Shown one piece after another: positions 46,184 through 58,693 of a stretch of DNA of 64,000 bases (the stretch's first letter is position 1; each line of letters begins with the position of its first letter). The position numbers were made by a program, and so were the translations under genes. The notes beneath the pieces are model-generated. The model saw nothing but the letters and a program-made list of their open reading frames with translations, was not told the DNA's origin and searched no databases. This DNA is from Datura wrightii. Taxonomy: Eukaryota > Streptophyta > Magnoliopsida > Solanales > Solanaceae. The stretch covers positions 65,550,001-65,614,000 of the forward strand of contig JASDFA010000006.1 of the NCBI GenBank assembly GCA_035772735.1, given 5' to 3'.

Positions 46184-47734
46184 TGATAACGTCCAAACTA
46201 CACTCTTCTATTCGAAAGAGCGTAAATGATCATTGTATCAAAATAAATAACCCTAGGGGTGTCGGGGTTGAATCCCACAAGGAATATCAGCTGATCACAC
46301 AATAGTCGTCTATTAAATTGAATTAATTCGCATTAATGTTGCAAGACAAACAAGAGAAAATTGGGGGAATTATGATTTATAAAATAAAATAGAGAATTCC
46401 ACACTAAAAATAGTGGAAAAGTATAACAAAGACAAATGGAGAGACTACTAGGAGTGTGATATTGATAAGGACTTCAATAGGTTGGAATTGTTAATCGCTC
46501 CTATAAATTACTCAATAGTAAGATTATCTGCGGATTAGGAGACATCTTAAGTTTCTCAACCAATTAGATGTCTTATACCTTGGGTTTTCTCAAATCACGA
46601 AGTTCCTCTTCACATCAACCACATCAACTTGGGTATGGATTCACTATTTCTAGATCCATTCTTAATGAATGTGTAATAATGGGTTTTAGCTATGTCTAGC
46701 CCAACCCCACATAATTACCACCCAAATACCCATTAGTGTTTCCGCACCCATAGCTTAATTTTCTTTTACAAGCAAAATCAAAGTAAGGAAATACAACCCA
46801 CATTTGCAACTATGAGTTTTCAACTTAAAATTTAGAGGAATACTAAAATCATACTAATTGAGTAAATCTAAGACCAAATACACAATACCCAACCCAAATC
46901 AGCCCCAATCATTCACACACCCATAGCAAAGAATGTAGCTACTCATGTAAGTAAAGTAAGATATTGCATTAATCAACAATTCAATATCCATTCACAAACT
47001 TGAGTAAGCAATTCAAGCTAGGTCTGAACTACAATGGAATTTCTACCTTCTCAATGAAGAAGATGACTCTTTCTCATTTCTACCTTCTCAATGAAGAAGA
47101 TGACTCTTTCTCTAATTCTCTCTACTTTGTATATAAGCCAAAAACAATAGAATAATCAATACTTTCTATGATGGAATATTTAGTTCTTTTATAAGAGGTA
47201 CAAAAATAGGGTACAGATCTGCTCCTCTTTTTTTATGCTTGACATTTTTACCCCCGGCTGACAGGCCTCACATACGATTCACCGATGGTTCACCGGTGCA
47301 AGTTCATGAAATGCTAGTCAACTCTAGTTGGAGGATAGCGAGAGTTTTGGCTCTTCGGCATTGGCACTAGCAATTCGCCGGTACTGATCCATGGACCGTC
47401 GGTTGGTCACAGCTCCTGACAGTAAGTTCCTTAGCACTTCGGCGTTGGCACCAGCGGTGCACCGGTGCTCATGTGTGGCCTATCAGTCTCCAACCATCTT
47501 CCAGAAAGTAGGAAAATGCGGTCAATCTGGCGTTTCGCCGGTGTCTTCCGGTGGAGCGCCGGTCATCAACTCAATTTCCATTTTTTTTTTGATCAATTTC
47601 ATGTTTTTCTCCATTCAAGTTAAGTACCTGCAAGGATCAAGGAGAAAAGGCATATAATCCACCTAATTGACTTGAAAACTAAGCAAAAATTCATGTTTAA
47701 GAGCCTAATGAGTTGGTGAATTACCAACTCATCA
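46184..47734 (-). repeat. K 5' LTR
   Basis: TGATAACGTCC...CCAACTCATCA, 1551 bp. TATA-like site (minus CTTATATA) at 47130-47137. Expanded dyad array 47262-47575 (CACCGGTG, TTCGCCGG words). A 37-bp tandem duplication at 47041-47114 is single-copy in the other LTR. Confidence 0.87.
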
Positions 47735-47739
47735 GGGCT

Positions 47740-48470
47740 CAATGTGAGTACTCCTTCATTATCTTATTTGATGAATGAGAACCAAGATCAAGATTAAATA
47801 GTGGCGGCCATGGCCACCAATATATCCCTTTTCACCAAGAAATTGACCAAGTCGAAGGTCAAGAGGGTAAATACAATTAAAGAGATCATAAGTGGTGCTC
47901 AATATGGGCATGGATGCCCTCCTCCTCCTTACCAATGCTAGCCATTCTAAGAGCCACCTCCTTTGCAACTTGAAGATGCCAACTATGTTGACAATTCATC
48001 CGGTGGCTATAGACCTCAGTTTCAATAAGGCCACCCATCTTCTTCATATTAATGGAGACCTCAACCGCAAGGTTAAGGTTACCCAACAAATGATTGTAGT
48101 GGTCAAAATCAGGGTTGGCACAATGGTGCAACTTTTTATAATAGAGGCTCATCTTTTTTATGTTCCGCCGAGAGTTCCCCCCCTTTTACCCTCAAAATTG
48201 GAGGGAGGGTCCTTCTCACGATCATGGAGGCTCAAAGCTTGAAGGGATGTTTGAGAAAGTTCTTCCTAACCAGGAGAGATCGGATGCTTGTCTCAAGAGC
48301 CTCATGAAGATTGTAGGCTAACACATAGTTTTCATTCAAAAGTTAGAGAAATAGGTGCAGGATCTTTCTTGTGACCAACATATAAAGCAAAAATCCATCT
48401 CCCAGTGACACAATGATGAATCTGAAAGAACACTTGTGACCTTTTAATGCTCAATGTATGTCCATTTTCA
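47740..48470 (+). pseudogene. J gag, 3' part
   Basis: Resumes after the second TSD of K. Frame-broken gag tail: ATNISLFTKKLTKSKVKRVN, HGHPPPPYQ-like and LQLEDANYVDN sequence, a Gln/Gly/Asn-rich region, then EGMFEKVLPNQERSDACLKS and a TRSGK-like block that marks the gag/protease border in this group. At least five stops. Confidence 0.6.
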
Positions 48471-49463
48471 TAAGGAGTGGAAAGATTGCGCAACTCGTGG
48501 ATGTTGAGGTCGAGGATGATATGGTTAAGAATGAGTCAAAAATTGTGGTTGAGGTTGATGACCAAGTGGAGAGGCCTAAAAAGCCTTTTGTTGATGAGAA
48601 AGTTGAAGGTGGAACCAAAAAGCCACCAATTGAGGAAGTTGTAAAAGGTAGTTTAGTTACTCCAAAGGAGAGAAGGGAGGCCAAAGGATGTGTGGATAAC
48701 TTTGCAAAATATTTTCCTCCACCTGTTCCTCCATTTCCCCAAAGAATAGCTCAATATGCTCTTGATGCTAAAGTGGCCAAGCACATTGAGTAGATAAAAG
48801 AAGCAACAATCTGGTACCATTTATATATTTCATCAAAGAGATACTTGATTTTGCTAAGTATTTGAAGATGCTATTAATAAGAAAGTTGTCATGTGACCAA
48901 GAGGAGATGATTCTGGTGACACATCGAGTGAGTGCCATCATAGCCGGCACTTGTGTTAAGAATAAAGGAGATCCTGGAGAATTACCGTTTTTTATCAGAT
49001 TGGTAGATATGACTTCGTGCAGGCCCTTTGTGACAATCGGGCAAGTATTAATCTGATGCCTCTAGCTATTTACAACTTTTTTGGTTTTTCCTTGTTGAGT
49101 TCCATCTCTATCTAGCTCCAAGTGGCCGATAAGACAATCAAGACACCGGTAGGGATGGTGGAAGATGTGTTTGTGAAAGTCGAAATGTTTGTCCTTCCAG
49201 CTAATTTTGTGGTTCTTGACTGCAATGTGGATGGGGATATTCTCATCATACTTAAGAGACCTTTTATGGACACTTGGAGGGACTTGATGGACTCAAAAAA
49301 GCATGAAATCATGTTCAAAGTCAATAATGAGAGCATTACCTTCAAGGCCTGGAGAGTTCATTTGTTGCCCATAGGATTTGGGGACATCTTTGTGGTTAAT
49401 GTAGGGAAAAGCATTGATGAAGTAGATGAAGATATTATGGCTACATCACCTAAGAGAAAATAG
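48471..49463 (+). pseudogene. J protease region
   Basis: Linker with acidic/basic repeats, then YFPPPVPPFPQRIAQYALDA. The active-site block is CDNRASINLMPLAIYN, with Asn-Arg where Leu-Gly is usual. LQVADKTIKTPVGMVEDVFV, FVLPANFVVLDCNVDGD, LKRPFMDTWRDLMD and MFKVNNESITF follow. The last 114 codons are open. No RT follows; the hairpins begin 109 nt after the stop. The substituted active site and upstream stops indicate an inactive copy. Confidence 0.7.
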
Positions 49464-49571
49464 GACAAATTAGAATAGGTGAAGCAGTACCTCTGTGGCA
49501 CCAAAAATAGGAAGTGGGTGAGAAATTCCCATCCCAAGGATGGCTCACCATGTCCATTATCAGGTATCTTG

Positions 49572-49691
49572 CATTGTGCCGCAATGTAAATCAGGAACTT
49601 CTTGGGAGGCAACCCAAGGGATGCTACATCATGTGTAGTATCCACATTGTGCAGCGATGGTAAATCAAGCACTTCTTGGGAGGAAACCAAG
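49572..49691 (+). other. J twin hairpins, duplicated
   Basis: Copy 1: CATTG-TGCCG-CAATG (49572-49586), CTTGGG-AGGCAA-CCCAAG (49601-49618). Copy 2: CATTG-TGCAG-CGATG (49645-49659), CTTGG-GAGGAAA-CCAAG (49675-49691). The period is 73-74 nt. Compared with CGTCG/CGACG of B and K, two base pairs changed on both sides. Confidence 0.75.
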
Positions 49692-49794
49692 CATATTTGG
49701 ACTAATGGGTGTTAGTGCATACAGGTACACTCTGAAAGATGGAGGACTGTGATCTAAAAAAAAGGAGAAATCTGATACATTAAAGACAGGAGAA

Positions 49795-50310
49795 TAGATG
49801 GACTGTCCTTTAAAAGGATGAACCTCATGCCCCACCATCCTTTAAAAATGGTTCGCTGGTAAGAAAAGGCAAGAGACGGTCCAATATGCGGACCGTACTC
49901 TGCCCAGACGGCCTATCCATTGGACCATATTTTGTTTTTTAAAAAGAGTCAAAGGAAGACTTTGTGGAGACGGATTTTGGGCCGGGTTATTACTTATATG
50001 GTCTGGGTTGGTCTTTACTTAGCCACCCATGGGCTGACTTGACCGACCCATGGCTTTTAAAAGGAAAATCTGAGTGTTGTAGCAAGCATCTTTGCCCGAC
50101 AACCTGTTGCCATCCATCTTCCCCTTCCTTCTTCACTTCTCCACTTCCCCTTTGTCAAAATCCTCCATTCTTGATTACTTCATTGCTCAACCCAATTACT
50201 ACCTTGCACTTCTTACACACACACAAAGCACAATTGTGACCTTGGGTTTGGAAACCCCATCCAATTCGTGCATTTCTTCATCAAGCACACGTGCACTTGC
50301 AATCATATAG
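49795..50310 (+). promoter_or_regulatory. J ORF2 leader: dyad array, TATA-like site, splice donor
   Basis: Dyad words GGACTGTCC, ACGGTCC...GGACCGT and GACGGCC lie at 49795-49925. TTTTAAAAG is at 50055-50063. A pyrimidine-rich leader (CATCTTCCCCTTCCTTCTTC) ends CATATAG|GTACTT at 50311. The order is as in C and K. Confidence 0.45.
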
Positions 50311-50416
50311 GTACTTAATCTTGCACTTTGAACCTGCTTTACCCATGGTCCCTCCTTGGATATTGTGTATTTCAACTCAGGTAAATCGCCTAAGTTGAGG
50401 GTGGCTACAATAGAGG

Positions 50417-52560
50417 TGCATAAAAAGGTTGGGAGTGAAAAGTAGAATTTGATGGTTGAAAAAAAGCGAGTGTGGTGTGGTTGTTAAAGAAAAAAGAAAG
50501 AGAAGAAAAGAAAAACAAAGCTCAAATGAAAAAGAAAAATAAAAGAAAATAAAAATAGTAACATCTTGATGAGGAAAAAGAGAATGAAAATGAACACCAC
50601 ACCCATGAGTTGAAAAGGGAAAGGAATAAAGGAGAATAAGGGAGAGCAAATAATAGTGGAGAATGAGAAATAATGTAATGCCAAGGAGGGTCAAATCACT
50701 TTGTCTATATGTACCATACCCATCCTCAAGCCTACATTACAAGCCAAGAAAGTCCTATAGTGATCCTAGTCAAGTGTCCAAGAAACCTAAAACATTGATA
50801 ATAAGGGCAAGCTTATGGTGTTGCATGTGCATTGTTGGAAAGGTTTTGTGAGAGTGAGTGCATTTTGTTCTAGTCAGCATGTAAGTAACGTTGTGTGTGA
50901 GTTGGGACTTCTTTGCGATGAGGGCACTAGAGAAGCGCTATTGATTGCTGGTTGTTAGGATAGTCGTTGTTGGTATATGTATATTGATATCATAATGTCA
51001 CCCTTAGATCCACGTGAGTCAATATGTTAAGTGAGTTCCATATATGCATGTTTGGTTTGTAAAAAGGGAGTTGTTAGTGTGAAATAATCTGTTTTGAGTA
51101 TAACGACTATTGTAGTTTATCCTAAGTTTCTTTTATTTTAATATGTTGTTTGGTGTGTTCCTTGAGGATAAGCAAACATTCTATGTTAAGGGTGTTGATG
51201 CGCTAGCATTTGACGACGCATTTGATACTTTTAACTATGAATGAATGTAAGTTCTTGAGCAACTTTTGTTAGATTTGATTATTTTTATTCTATTGTATAG
51301 AAAAATAATTCAAGGAAAGAGATTGTATGAAACAGGATGAAAGCACCAAGTGATGGCCTAACTGATAGGCCGTCACATCTATTGTTGAGCTAGTTCTCCT
51401 GAGACTTGGCAAGTGACGACAACTCTGATGGGCCGTCAACCATGTGATGGACCGTCATCTCTAGCGTCGAGCTTACATAGTGAAAGTGCAAGCTCAGGAA
51501 TAACTAATGATCAAAGTGACGAACCATAGAATAAGTGACGAGATGTCAACTTTGGCGTCATTACTGGTGCAATCGGGATCCTCATTGGACAAGGCTGATA
51601 ACCTAACGGATCGTCAACTTGTCGATGGGCCGTCAACTTGAGTGTCACACGAGAAGAGGGACTTCAATTTTGAATTACCCTAGGCTATAAATAGTAGTTG
51701 CTAGGTTTATTTTGGATATCAAGATTTTGTGAGAGAAGAATATCAACTTGTACGTTACATTTCAAAAGCTCTTAAATAAATATTGTTGATTTATTGAAAT
51801 TCTAATCAAGGTGTCATCTCTTCTTTGTAAGTTGAATCTTATTTGATAAATATAATTATTGTTGTGATTTCAATAATCATGTGTGGCTAACTTCCACTAC
51901 TAGGATTGTGTGATTCATGGTAGATTGACATAATTATGTGATTGATGTGTGGATGAATTTATTGTAATCGTGTGTATTATCACTTCTTTCATTTTGAATG
52001 ATTTCAAATGATTGCAAACATTAGAATAAACCCTTGGTTTAACTTTTTTGAGTAAGAGGTATAAATCTGGATGAATAGAATTGATAATAGGGATTCAAGG
52101 TGTTAACCCTTGTCTGATGATTAATGATGTAATAAGATTAATCAACTTAGGTTAATTATCAAAGCTCAGTATTCATCATCCTTAATTTGAGAATATAAGA
52201 GTGATATCTATCTGAATAGGTTGAGAAACATTTGGATGGAGTAATTGAGTCAAGAACTTGCATATGTAGCATTAAAGGAATCCTCTATAGTCAATCGCCG
52301 AATGTCATTAAGAAATCATGATGATCATAACCCTATTTTCATTTCCTCTTTGATTTAATAGTAATAAATCATAGTTGCTATTTATTTTATTGACTGATAT
52401 TGAAGCATAAACAATTTTCCCAAACCCCAATTTTAAAGGAACTAATTGACTAAAATTAAATAATTGCATAAAACTTAGTTTTTACCATATTCCCTGTGGG
52501 ATATGACCCAGACCTTGTTGGGTTTTATATTTGACAACGGTCGTGTTATACTTCTTATCA
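50417..52560 (+). mobile_element. Fragment N: 3' UTR plus 3' LTR of a Tat-type element
   Basis: Contains the conserved 3' UTR module (50731-50860), a purine tract (50480-50600), a polypurine-like TTAAGGGTGT and a complete-looking LTR 51196-52560. It is flanked by TAGAGG on both sides (50411-50416 and 52561-52566). The left end is not an LTR end. It separates J's splice donor from J's ORF2. It was first taken for J's own 3' end, but its LTR does not match the LTR tail at 22877. Confidence 0.5.
51196..52560 (+). repeat. N LTR
   Basis: TGATGCGCTAGC...CTTCTTATCA, 1365 bp. Dyad array 51335-51650 (GGGCCGTCA, GGACCGTCA, TGACGGCC types) directly precedes TATA box TATAAATAG at 51686-51694. Confidence 0.7.
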
Positions 52561-52861
52561 TAGAGGTGTAATTTGGATGTTTCATCACTCCATCAATTGA
52601 TCCCAAATACTCTAGTTCTCTAAGTTAAAGGATGACTCAAGGGATGGACTTTCCTTTGAAAGGACAGTCTTCACTTTAAACCGTCCGTTGAAATAGTGGA
52701 TGAGAAATTCCTGGGGTCAATTGACGATCAAGGAATAGTCCGTCTCTTCAAATTACAGACCGTCCTTCCAATTGTCTCTTGCTATTTTCTTCTGATTTTA
52801 TAATTACCCCTGGTCTATGTTCTGACAAGTTTGTGCATGATCACAAGTAAATGGTTCCAAA
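52561..52861 (+). other. J intron remainder with second dyad cluster
   Basis: GGACTTTCC...GGACAGTC, ACCGTCCG, GTCCGTC and GACCGTCC words at 52630-52770. Candidate acceptors are CACAAG (52847) and GACAAG (52829), just before the ATG. The cluster near the acceptor parallels H and K. Confidence 0.4.
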
Positions 52862-54640
52862 ATGAGCACTACCCAAAGGAGGCATGTCCAGTACACCATA
52901 AAGGTCCCGCCTTATGGACAAAGATGAGAAGGAGTACTTGCCTCTAGGTAGCAGCAGGGCCACAACATAGGTGTCACCTATCCCCTTAGCTAGAGTGGCA
53001 TCTGTAGAGACACCAGCTTAGGGATCTTTATCCCAGTACAGTGGAGAACCTGATCAAGCCCAATCTAGTAGGGCCCGGATAGATATTTCCTCCAGTGCGT
53101 CCATTGAGGAGGAATCCAATCAGACCTCCTCTCCCCCAACAGTTCCAGCAGAAGTGAGACAAAAATAGAGGGAGAAGATGTTCAAACTTACGTGGGGCTA
53201 TTCAGGGCACCAGGGAGCACTACTTGTAGGGACAAGACATCGTCAATAGGAGAGCGCATTAGGGTATCACAGAGGAGAAAACTATCCGCTCTAATTTCTT
53301 GGAGCTATACCTTGACATCATGGAGTAGCTCAAATTTCAGCAATGGTAGTTTCTCTTTGGCCTAGTAGGTCAGTATATTCAGACACTAGTCAGGGAGTTT
53401 TATGAGGTGTATGGGACGATCCTCTTGTAGTCGAACCCAATGTTAAAGATACAGATTGAGTTGTTGACATAGTCATTAGAGGAGTATTGGTTGATATAAT
53501 CTCGGAGGTGATCAACTGATACTATGTGGGAGATGATTATGAGGTGGTGGACACCTCCACTTATAATGAGATAGCTGCCCAGGGTCCGCAAGCTAGAGAA
53601 TGGATGGCTAGAGTTATAGCCAGGTACACACTAGTATGGGCTGCACTTGAGACAACTGATTTCTTCAAACGAGAGCTCCTACTTCCAGCCAAGTTTTTGT
53701 TGAACGTGATTTGCAGCAGAGTATGTCCAACAAAGAGAGATAATAAATTACCACCGGGACACACTCTTGTTATAGCATCCATCGTGGACAAGAAGAGTAT
53801 AGACATTTGTTAGATTGTTACTGTGGAGTGAAAGATAGAGCTATTCAGACTGCTACCTCCCTACCATTCCCCCTACCATAGCCCACCGATGAGATAGGCC
53901 CAACAATAGCAGTAGATCCAGCCACTACGACATCCATGCCATCCACACCATTGAGGCTACTACTCAGTTTAGGAGACTCATTAACTAGCCTGGCCTTAGA
54001 GATGGATAGAGAGGAGCGAAAGCTTGCCAGGCTCATCAATGACTTGTTAGCCTTTGTGGTCACAACAGTTGAGCTAACCCTTTAGCCACTCTGGGAAACA
54101 GTCAGGAGCTCTCATAAGGCTTTGAACTCTCGGTTAGAGGCCATGGATGCCAAATTGAGCCAACTCGAAGGAGGAGCCAGTTCTTCAAACATATTGAGCC
54201 TTTGAGATGATCTAGTAGAGACCAGGGCTGTTGTACTTGAGTTGCAGCTAAGAGAGAGGCAGCCAGAGGAGGTTCATATACTGCTAGTGGACTGGACACC
54301 ACCTATTGCTAGAATCTTGGATCTCATTCCTCCGTTGTTGCCAATTCATCCAGCCTAGACTCAGTCCATTGCACCACCATTCCCAGTCACTAGGGTTAGC
54401 ACTCAAAAGTAGGTTCCTGCTCAAACTCAAGCCTAGACAGATGCTCCTACCCTTTCAGTAGATAAGATGAAGGCTACAACACAAGAGGCGTCAGCAGTTG
54501 ATCTAGAGTTATCCACATCAGAGACAGAGCACCTCAGGAGAGATGGTAGCCTCATGTTCAATCACTAGAGGCCGTGACCATTACACTAAGGCTAGACCAG
54601 TAGTGCAAGAACAAGATGATGCTTAGTAGCCAGTATGAGT
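52862..54640 (+). pseudogene. J ORF2
   Basis: ATG 52862 (MSTTQRRHVQYTIKVPP). The first domain half includes QYIQTLVREFYEVYG. The second half is clearest in the open stretch 53526-53813 (KRELLLPAKFLLNVICSRV, CPTKRDNKLPPGHTLVIASI, VDKKSIDI). A Pro/Ser/Thr-rich linker follows. The C-terminal coiled coil is near 54120-54260 (NSRLEAMDAKLSQLEGG, ETRAVVLELQLRE). Many stops. Same domain order as ORF2 of C, H and K. Confidence 0.6.
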
Positions 54641-56279
54641 GCTACAGAGAGTTTTTAGCCACTCTTTCCCTTCTATTTTGTTTTGTTTATGCATTGAGGG
54701 CACTGCACTATTTTTAGGGTAGGGATGCATCTCATTTAGCATATATGTGTTTTGATTAAATCTATGGATGTGTGTGATGGCAACCTACTCTAATTTTAGT
54801 CCATTTTTACAGCTTTCTTAGTATAGCATCTTCTTTTTCTTTCTTAGTATAGCTTCTTTTTTATTTAGTAGTGTAGAGACCTCCTTGATTTTCCTAGCCA
54901 TGGTTCTTTCTCGAGATGCTTACTTTTTTTAAATGTAGCACAATAAAATAGTTAAGTGTCATAGTGTATGGGCTCAATGATGGATTGCTAGGCAACATTC
55001 TTAAGGATGCCAGCCTACTTTGTCGAGTCGTCTTAGGATGAATAAATTTTTTTTAACTTAGGTGGTGGTGGTAATTGAGTTATTTACATGCTTATGTAGA
55101 ATTTTGAAAACAATGCTCCCTCCTCCTCAAAATTTTTACCATAGTTGTTTGATATTGAGTTGTATATCCCCATTTCTAACATGAAAAAGTTGGCAATACG
55201 TCCCTAGTTGAGAGTGATGTGTTTAGTCATTTGTATATATGTAAAATATTGCTTGTTCACTTGATTTGATCACATTTTAGAACTTGCCTTATTGTTTGTG
55301 CTCGCATTTAGGATTGATTATGGGTTGTAGAGATGAACTTAGGCCTTCTTTATGCTTCACAAAAAACTTATGCCTAAAGAGATCTACCAAATGATATGTA
55401 TCCCTAGTCTCCCTCTTTGAGCCTTTGACCATTTTCAAGTTGACCCTTTTTTGAACCCATCCTCCTTGACACTTGAACAATGATGGAAAATGAGAAAAAA
55501 GTTGTGAGTTGGGGATGATAAGAAGGGAAAGAAAGAATTAGGCCAAAAAGATGATGTTTGATCATATTCGATGGTGTAATTGAGCAATGAGCAAAAAAGA
55601 AGAAGAAAAAAAGAATGCAAAAGAGAAAAAGAGAAAAATGAATTTTGAGCTCACAAAAAATACTTTGGGATGTGAAAAATGCCCAACAAAGAGAAGAGAT
55701 GAAAAGAAGGGATCAGAAAGATGAAAAGGTTGTGGAAAAGTGATGAAGCGTTCAAGGATGGTAAATGAGTCATTAAGGCCAAAATTGTATCCTACCATCC
55801 ATTTAACATTCATTACAAGGTTAGAAAAACCCTTATGTGATCTCAACCCAAATATCCGAAAAGAATGGAACTTGAGTAAATAAGCAAGCATATGGTAGTT
55901 GTGACCAATCTTATAAGCTTCCTTGTGAGAGTTGAGTGCACTTCTCTTCTCTCTTCTAGTGTGTCCTTGATGTGTGTGTTGTCATTACTTCAGAAAAAAG
56001 GAACATTTTCCTTGGTCTTACTATGATGACATGCGGATGTAAATGTCTGACATGTTTTACTTCTCCAATCTAGGTGTGTGCATGTTGAAAGGGTGTCATA
56101 ACTGGAGGTTGCATGCTTAGTTCAAAAAGTTGCAAGAAAACTGATTTTGTTGATTGATGGAAGAGGTGACTGGATTGAAATATGTGTTTCTGTTGCTAAT
56201 TGTAATAACCACAATGATCATGACAAGTTGTGATTCCGAAACATTAGTTAGTTGCAGGGTAGTTTCTTTTCTTAGTTTG
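54641..56279 (+). other. J 3' UTR
   Basis: No coding. Purine-rich tract at 55580-55650. The conserved module is diverged but recognisable at 55805-55940 (CATTCATTACAAGG, ACCCTTATGTGATC, AAGCAAGCATATGG, CTTGTGAGAGTTGAGTG). Interrupted at 56280 by D. Confidence 0.5.
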
Positions 56280-56332
56280 TGTTGCGCCCCAGTGCACGCG
56301 CAAGTGTACGTGATCGTACAAGTAATATAGTG

Positions 56333-58693
56333 TGTAATGCCCTGGAAACCCTAAGATCATACCCAAGAGTTGAAACGGAAAAATAGGATTTTCTGCACCA
56401 GGTCACAGAATGAGTCATCCTGTGACCCGTGGGGTAGGCCACGAGTCGTGGAGTGACTCGTGGGGAAGGGTTCGGTCTTGGTTGAAAATTTGGGAAATTA
56501 AGTGACCACGGGTGTGACCACGAGTCATCATGTAAGTTGTGGTCAAGGGTTGACTAAAATTTGGAAAATTTGGGTAGTGTACCTAACGAATCATCACCAT
56601 GACTCATTGGGTACACCAAGAGTCGTGGTGTCCCCTGTGGTGACCCATAAAGAGAAATCTTGATTCAGTAGCAACGAGAGACGTCACGAGACGTTAGGTA
56701 TCCTGATGACTCATGAAGTTAGACGTTGGCAGGCTGTTGAATTTGAAGAAAATTTCCAGTACACATCACGACTTGGCACCACAAGTTGTTCTTGACCTCA
56801 CGACTCGTGGATTTCCTCGTGGGGACTGGTAGGGTCCTTTTTTATGAGAATTTCCTAGGGTGTTTTATGTAATTTTATAAAATCCTAGACTCTAAAGTAC
56901 GTCATTTTTGGTTTTAATCAAGGGATTTAGAGGGGTAACCGATGGTTTTACTTCATTCCTCGCATCCCCTCAGAAGTTAAAACATAGAATTCTCTCAAAT
57001 GGACTCAGAGCAGAAGCTAGAGTAATCGAATTCTCCTCAGATTTTCAAGGGATTCTCTCTGGGATTTCCATCACCGGGTATGTGGGAATCCAACAAGGGA
57101 ATAGTTCTTCCCTTATATCCCCATAATCTTCGCTATTTTCCTCTTTCAGTTTAGCCCTGTGGATTCGAAATATAGAAGATTGTCAAGCTTATGTATTTAA
57201 AATTTCTAGTAGTATATTTATTATGATTTTAATTGCTTATTATTCCCTATTTCTGGACATTTATGAGAATTGTATCTTGTGGAAGAATTTAGCCCTAAAT
57301 CTCAGTTCAGTAGAATTTTGGATCTTGCATGATTGGACTAGTTCCCCTGTAGCTTGATTCTAACAGATTGAAATCCCCATATTATTAGTGTATGTGGAAA
57401 TTTTGGTCAGATATTTATATGTCCAGCCTCAGTCAGATTATTAGACTCAGTGTTGTCCAGAAATGTCAGCTGATCAGTTTGACTATAGTTAATTCTTGAG
57501 GTGTCCATGATGCCTCCCAGTTTTTAGTATTAGACTCAATATCAGATTTTAGTGGTTCTTTAGGCTGTCATGACACTTTCAGATAAAAATCTCTGACCAG
57601 CCTTAGGACCGCAACTTTATATTACAGTTTGTTCTTTAGACGGTTACAACTCTTCCAAATAAGCAGCTCTAACTAGTCTTAAAACACCAGTTACAAAATC
57701 CGATATGATAAGACTCTCAGGGTACTTCCACATAGGTATTATTGACTTAGTCTTGGGCCCCAGTTTTGATCTACCATCTTAGTAGTCAGTCTAGGACTAT
57801 CCAGTGGGAGTAGGACTTAGCACCGAGCGGACCGGGGTTCCAGCACACCTAGGTTCCATGAACTACGTTGCCACCGTAGGTTAAATTTTATTGGCCTTAT
57901 GGCCCCAGACCTGTGATCACTTAGTTCATGCTTTTATACCCTGGAAAGGTATATTAGGTCCTACCAATGGGGTCTATACATCATACTCCACGCCTAGATC
58001 ACGTGGTTATATCTTGGTTATAGACTCTCCCGCTAGTCAGTTCAGTTCTATCTCAGAATAGTTCAGTTCAGAATAGTTTCAGACTACTCAGTATTTCAGA
58101 CTGGTATCTCAGATTTAGGGCATGCCTTTGACCATCAGATAGGGTCATTTTGACCATCTCAGTAAATCACAGTTTATTTAGTTTCAGCATTTCAGTTGGT
58201 CATTGCATGTCTTTAAAGTTTGGTGTTTTATCCTTTGTGTTATGGTTTCTCATACTTACTCAATACATTCAAAGTACTGAGGCATACCTTTTATGATGTA
58301 TTGTTTTATGATACAGCTGCAGGTTCTCAGTCTCAACACTGTTAGTAGATCTCGCCCAAAAGTTTTCAGCTGCATCATTGGTGAGTCCTCATCTTTCGAG
58401 GATGAGGATTATTTCTTTCAGTTAGACTTAGAGTTGGCTGGGGGTTTGTCCTAGCAATTCATTAGATAGATGGCTTTCAGACACAGACATAGTTTCAGAT
58501 TTTCAGCTTTGTTTCAGTTGTCTTAAACTTTATGATTTAGTTCTTCTTCATAAATGTTTTATTTTATTACTTCAAAGATTCTGCTATGCTTTTACTTAGA
58601 ATGCCAATGTTTTGATAGACCATGGGTTGACTTGGGGTTACTAGTGACTCCACGTACCGTGTCCTAGTCAGGGTATAGACTCAAGGCATGACA
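56333..58693 (+). repeat. A-family 5' LTR
   Basis: TGTAATGCCC...CAAGGCATGACA, 2361 bp, followed by an iMet-type PBS (TGGTATTAGAGC, 58698-58709). Dyad array 56400-56830 with repeated ACGAGTCGTGG/GACTCGTGG words. A TATA-like TTTTATAAAATCC follows near 56873. The 1-1524 LTR is a relative. Confidence 0.85.

Larger units (their letters stand above)
23676..47734 (-). mobile_element. Element K: pol-bearing Athila/Tat-type element with ORF2
   Basis: TG...CA termini with TSD GGGCT (23671-23675, 47735-47739). In minus-strand order: 5' LTR 47734-46184, degenerate Asp PBS, short gag C-terminal remnant, pre-RT and RT, RNase H, integrase, hairpin pair, dyad array and TATA-like site, leader, intron, ORF2, 3' UTR, polypurine tract, 3' LTR 25014-23676. 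It carries C (35650-45294) and solo LTR E (33009-35135). The gag N-terminal part and the protease are missing. It is the only source of RT and integrase in the window, though broken by stops. ORF2 sits after integrase, where Athila elements carry an env-like gene. Confidence 0.88.
22640..56279 (+). mobile_element. Element J: gag-protease-ORF2 non-autonomous element, host of K, N and D
   Basis: Read as one plus-strand element. It has a degenerate LTR end and Asp-type PBS (22877-22901), gag (23001-23675 then 47740-48470), protease (to 49463), doubled hairpins (49572-49691), a dyad-array leader with donor (50311), a disrupted intron, ORF2 (52862-54640) and 3' UTR (to 56279). Insertions K, N and D interrupt it. 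It lacks pol, the same plan as C. The join across N is inferred from C, H and K: leader+donor lies left of N, and intron array+ORF2 lies right of it. J's 3' LTR is beyond D, outside the window. Confidence 0.55.

Noticed and set aside
50417..52560. N LTR as the 3' LTR of J
   Set aside because: Its end and body do not match the LTR tail before J's PBS (22640-22877), and J's ORF2 and 3' UTR lie beyond it. A separate fragment in J's intron fits better.
53400..54640. Independent host gene
   Set aside because: Domain order, leader dyad cluster and 3' UTR match retrotransposon ORF2; many stops.
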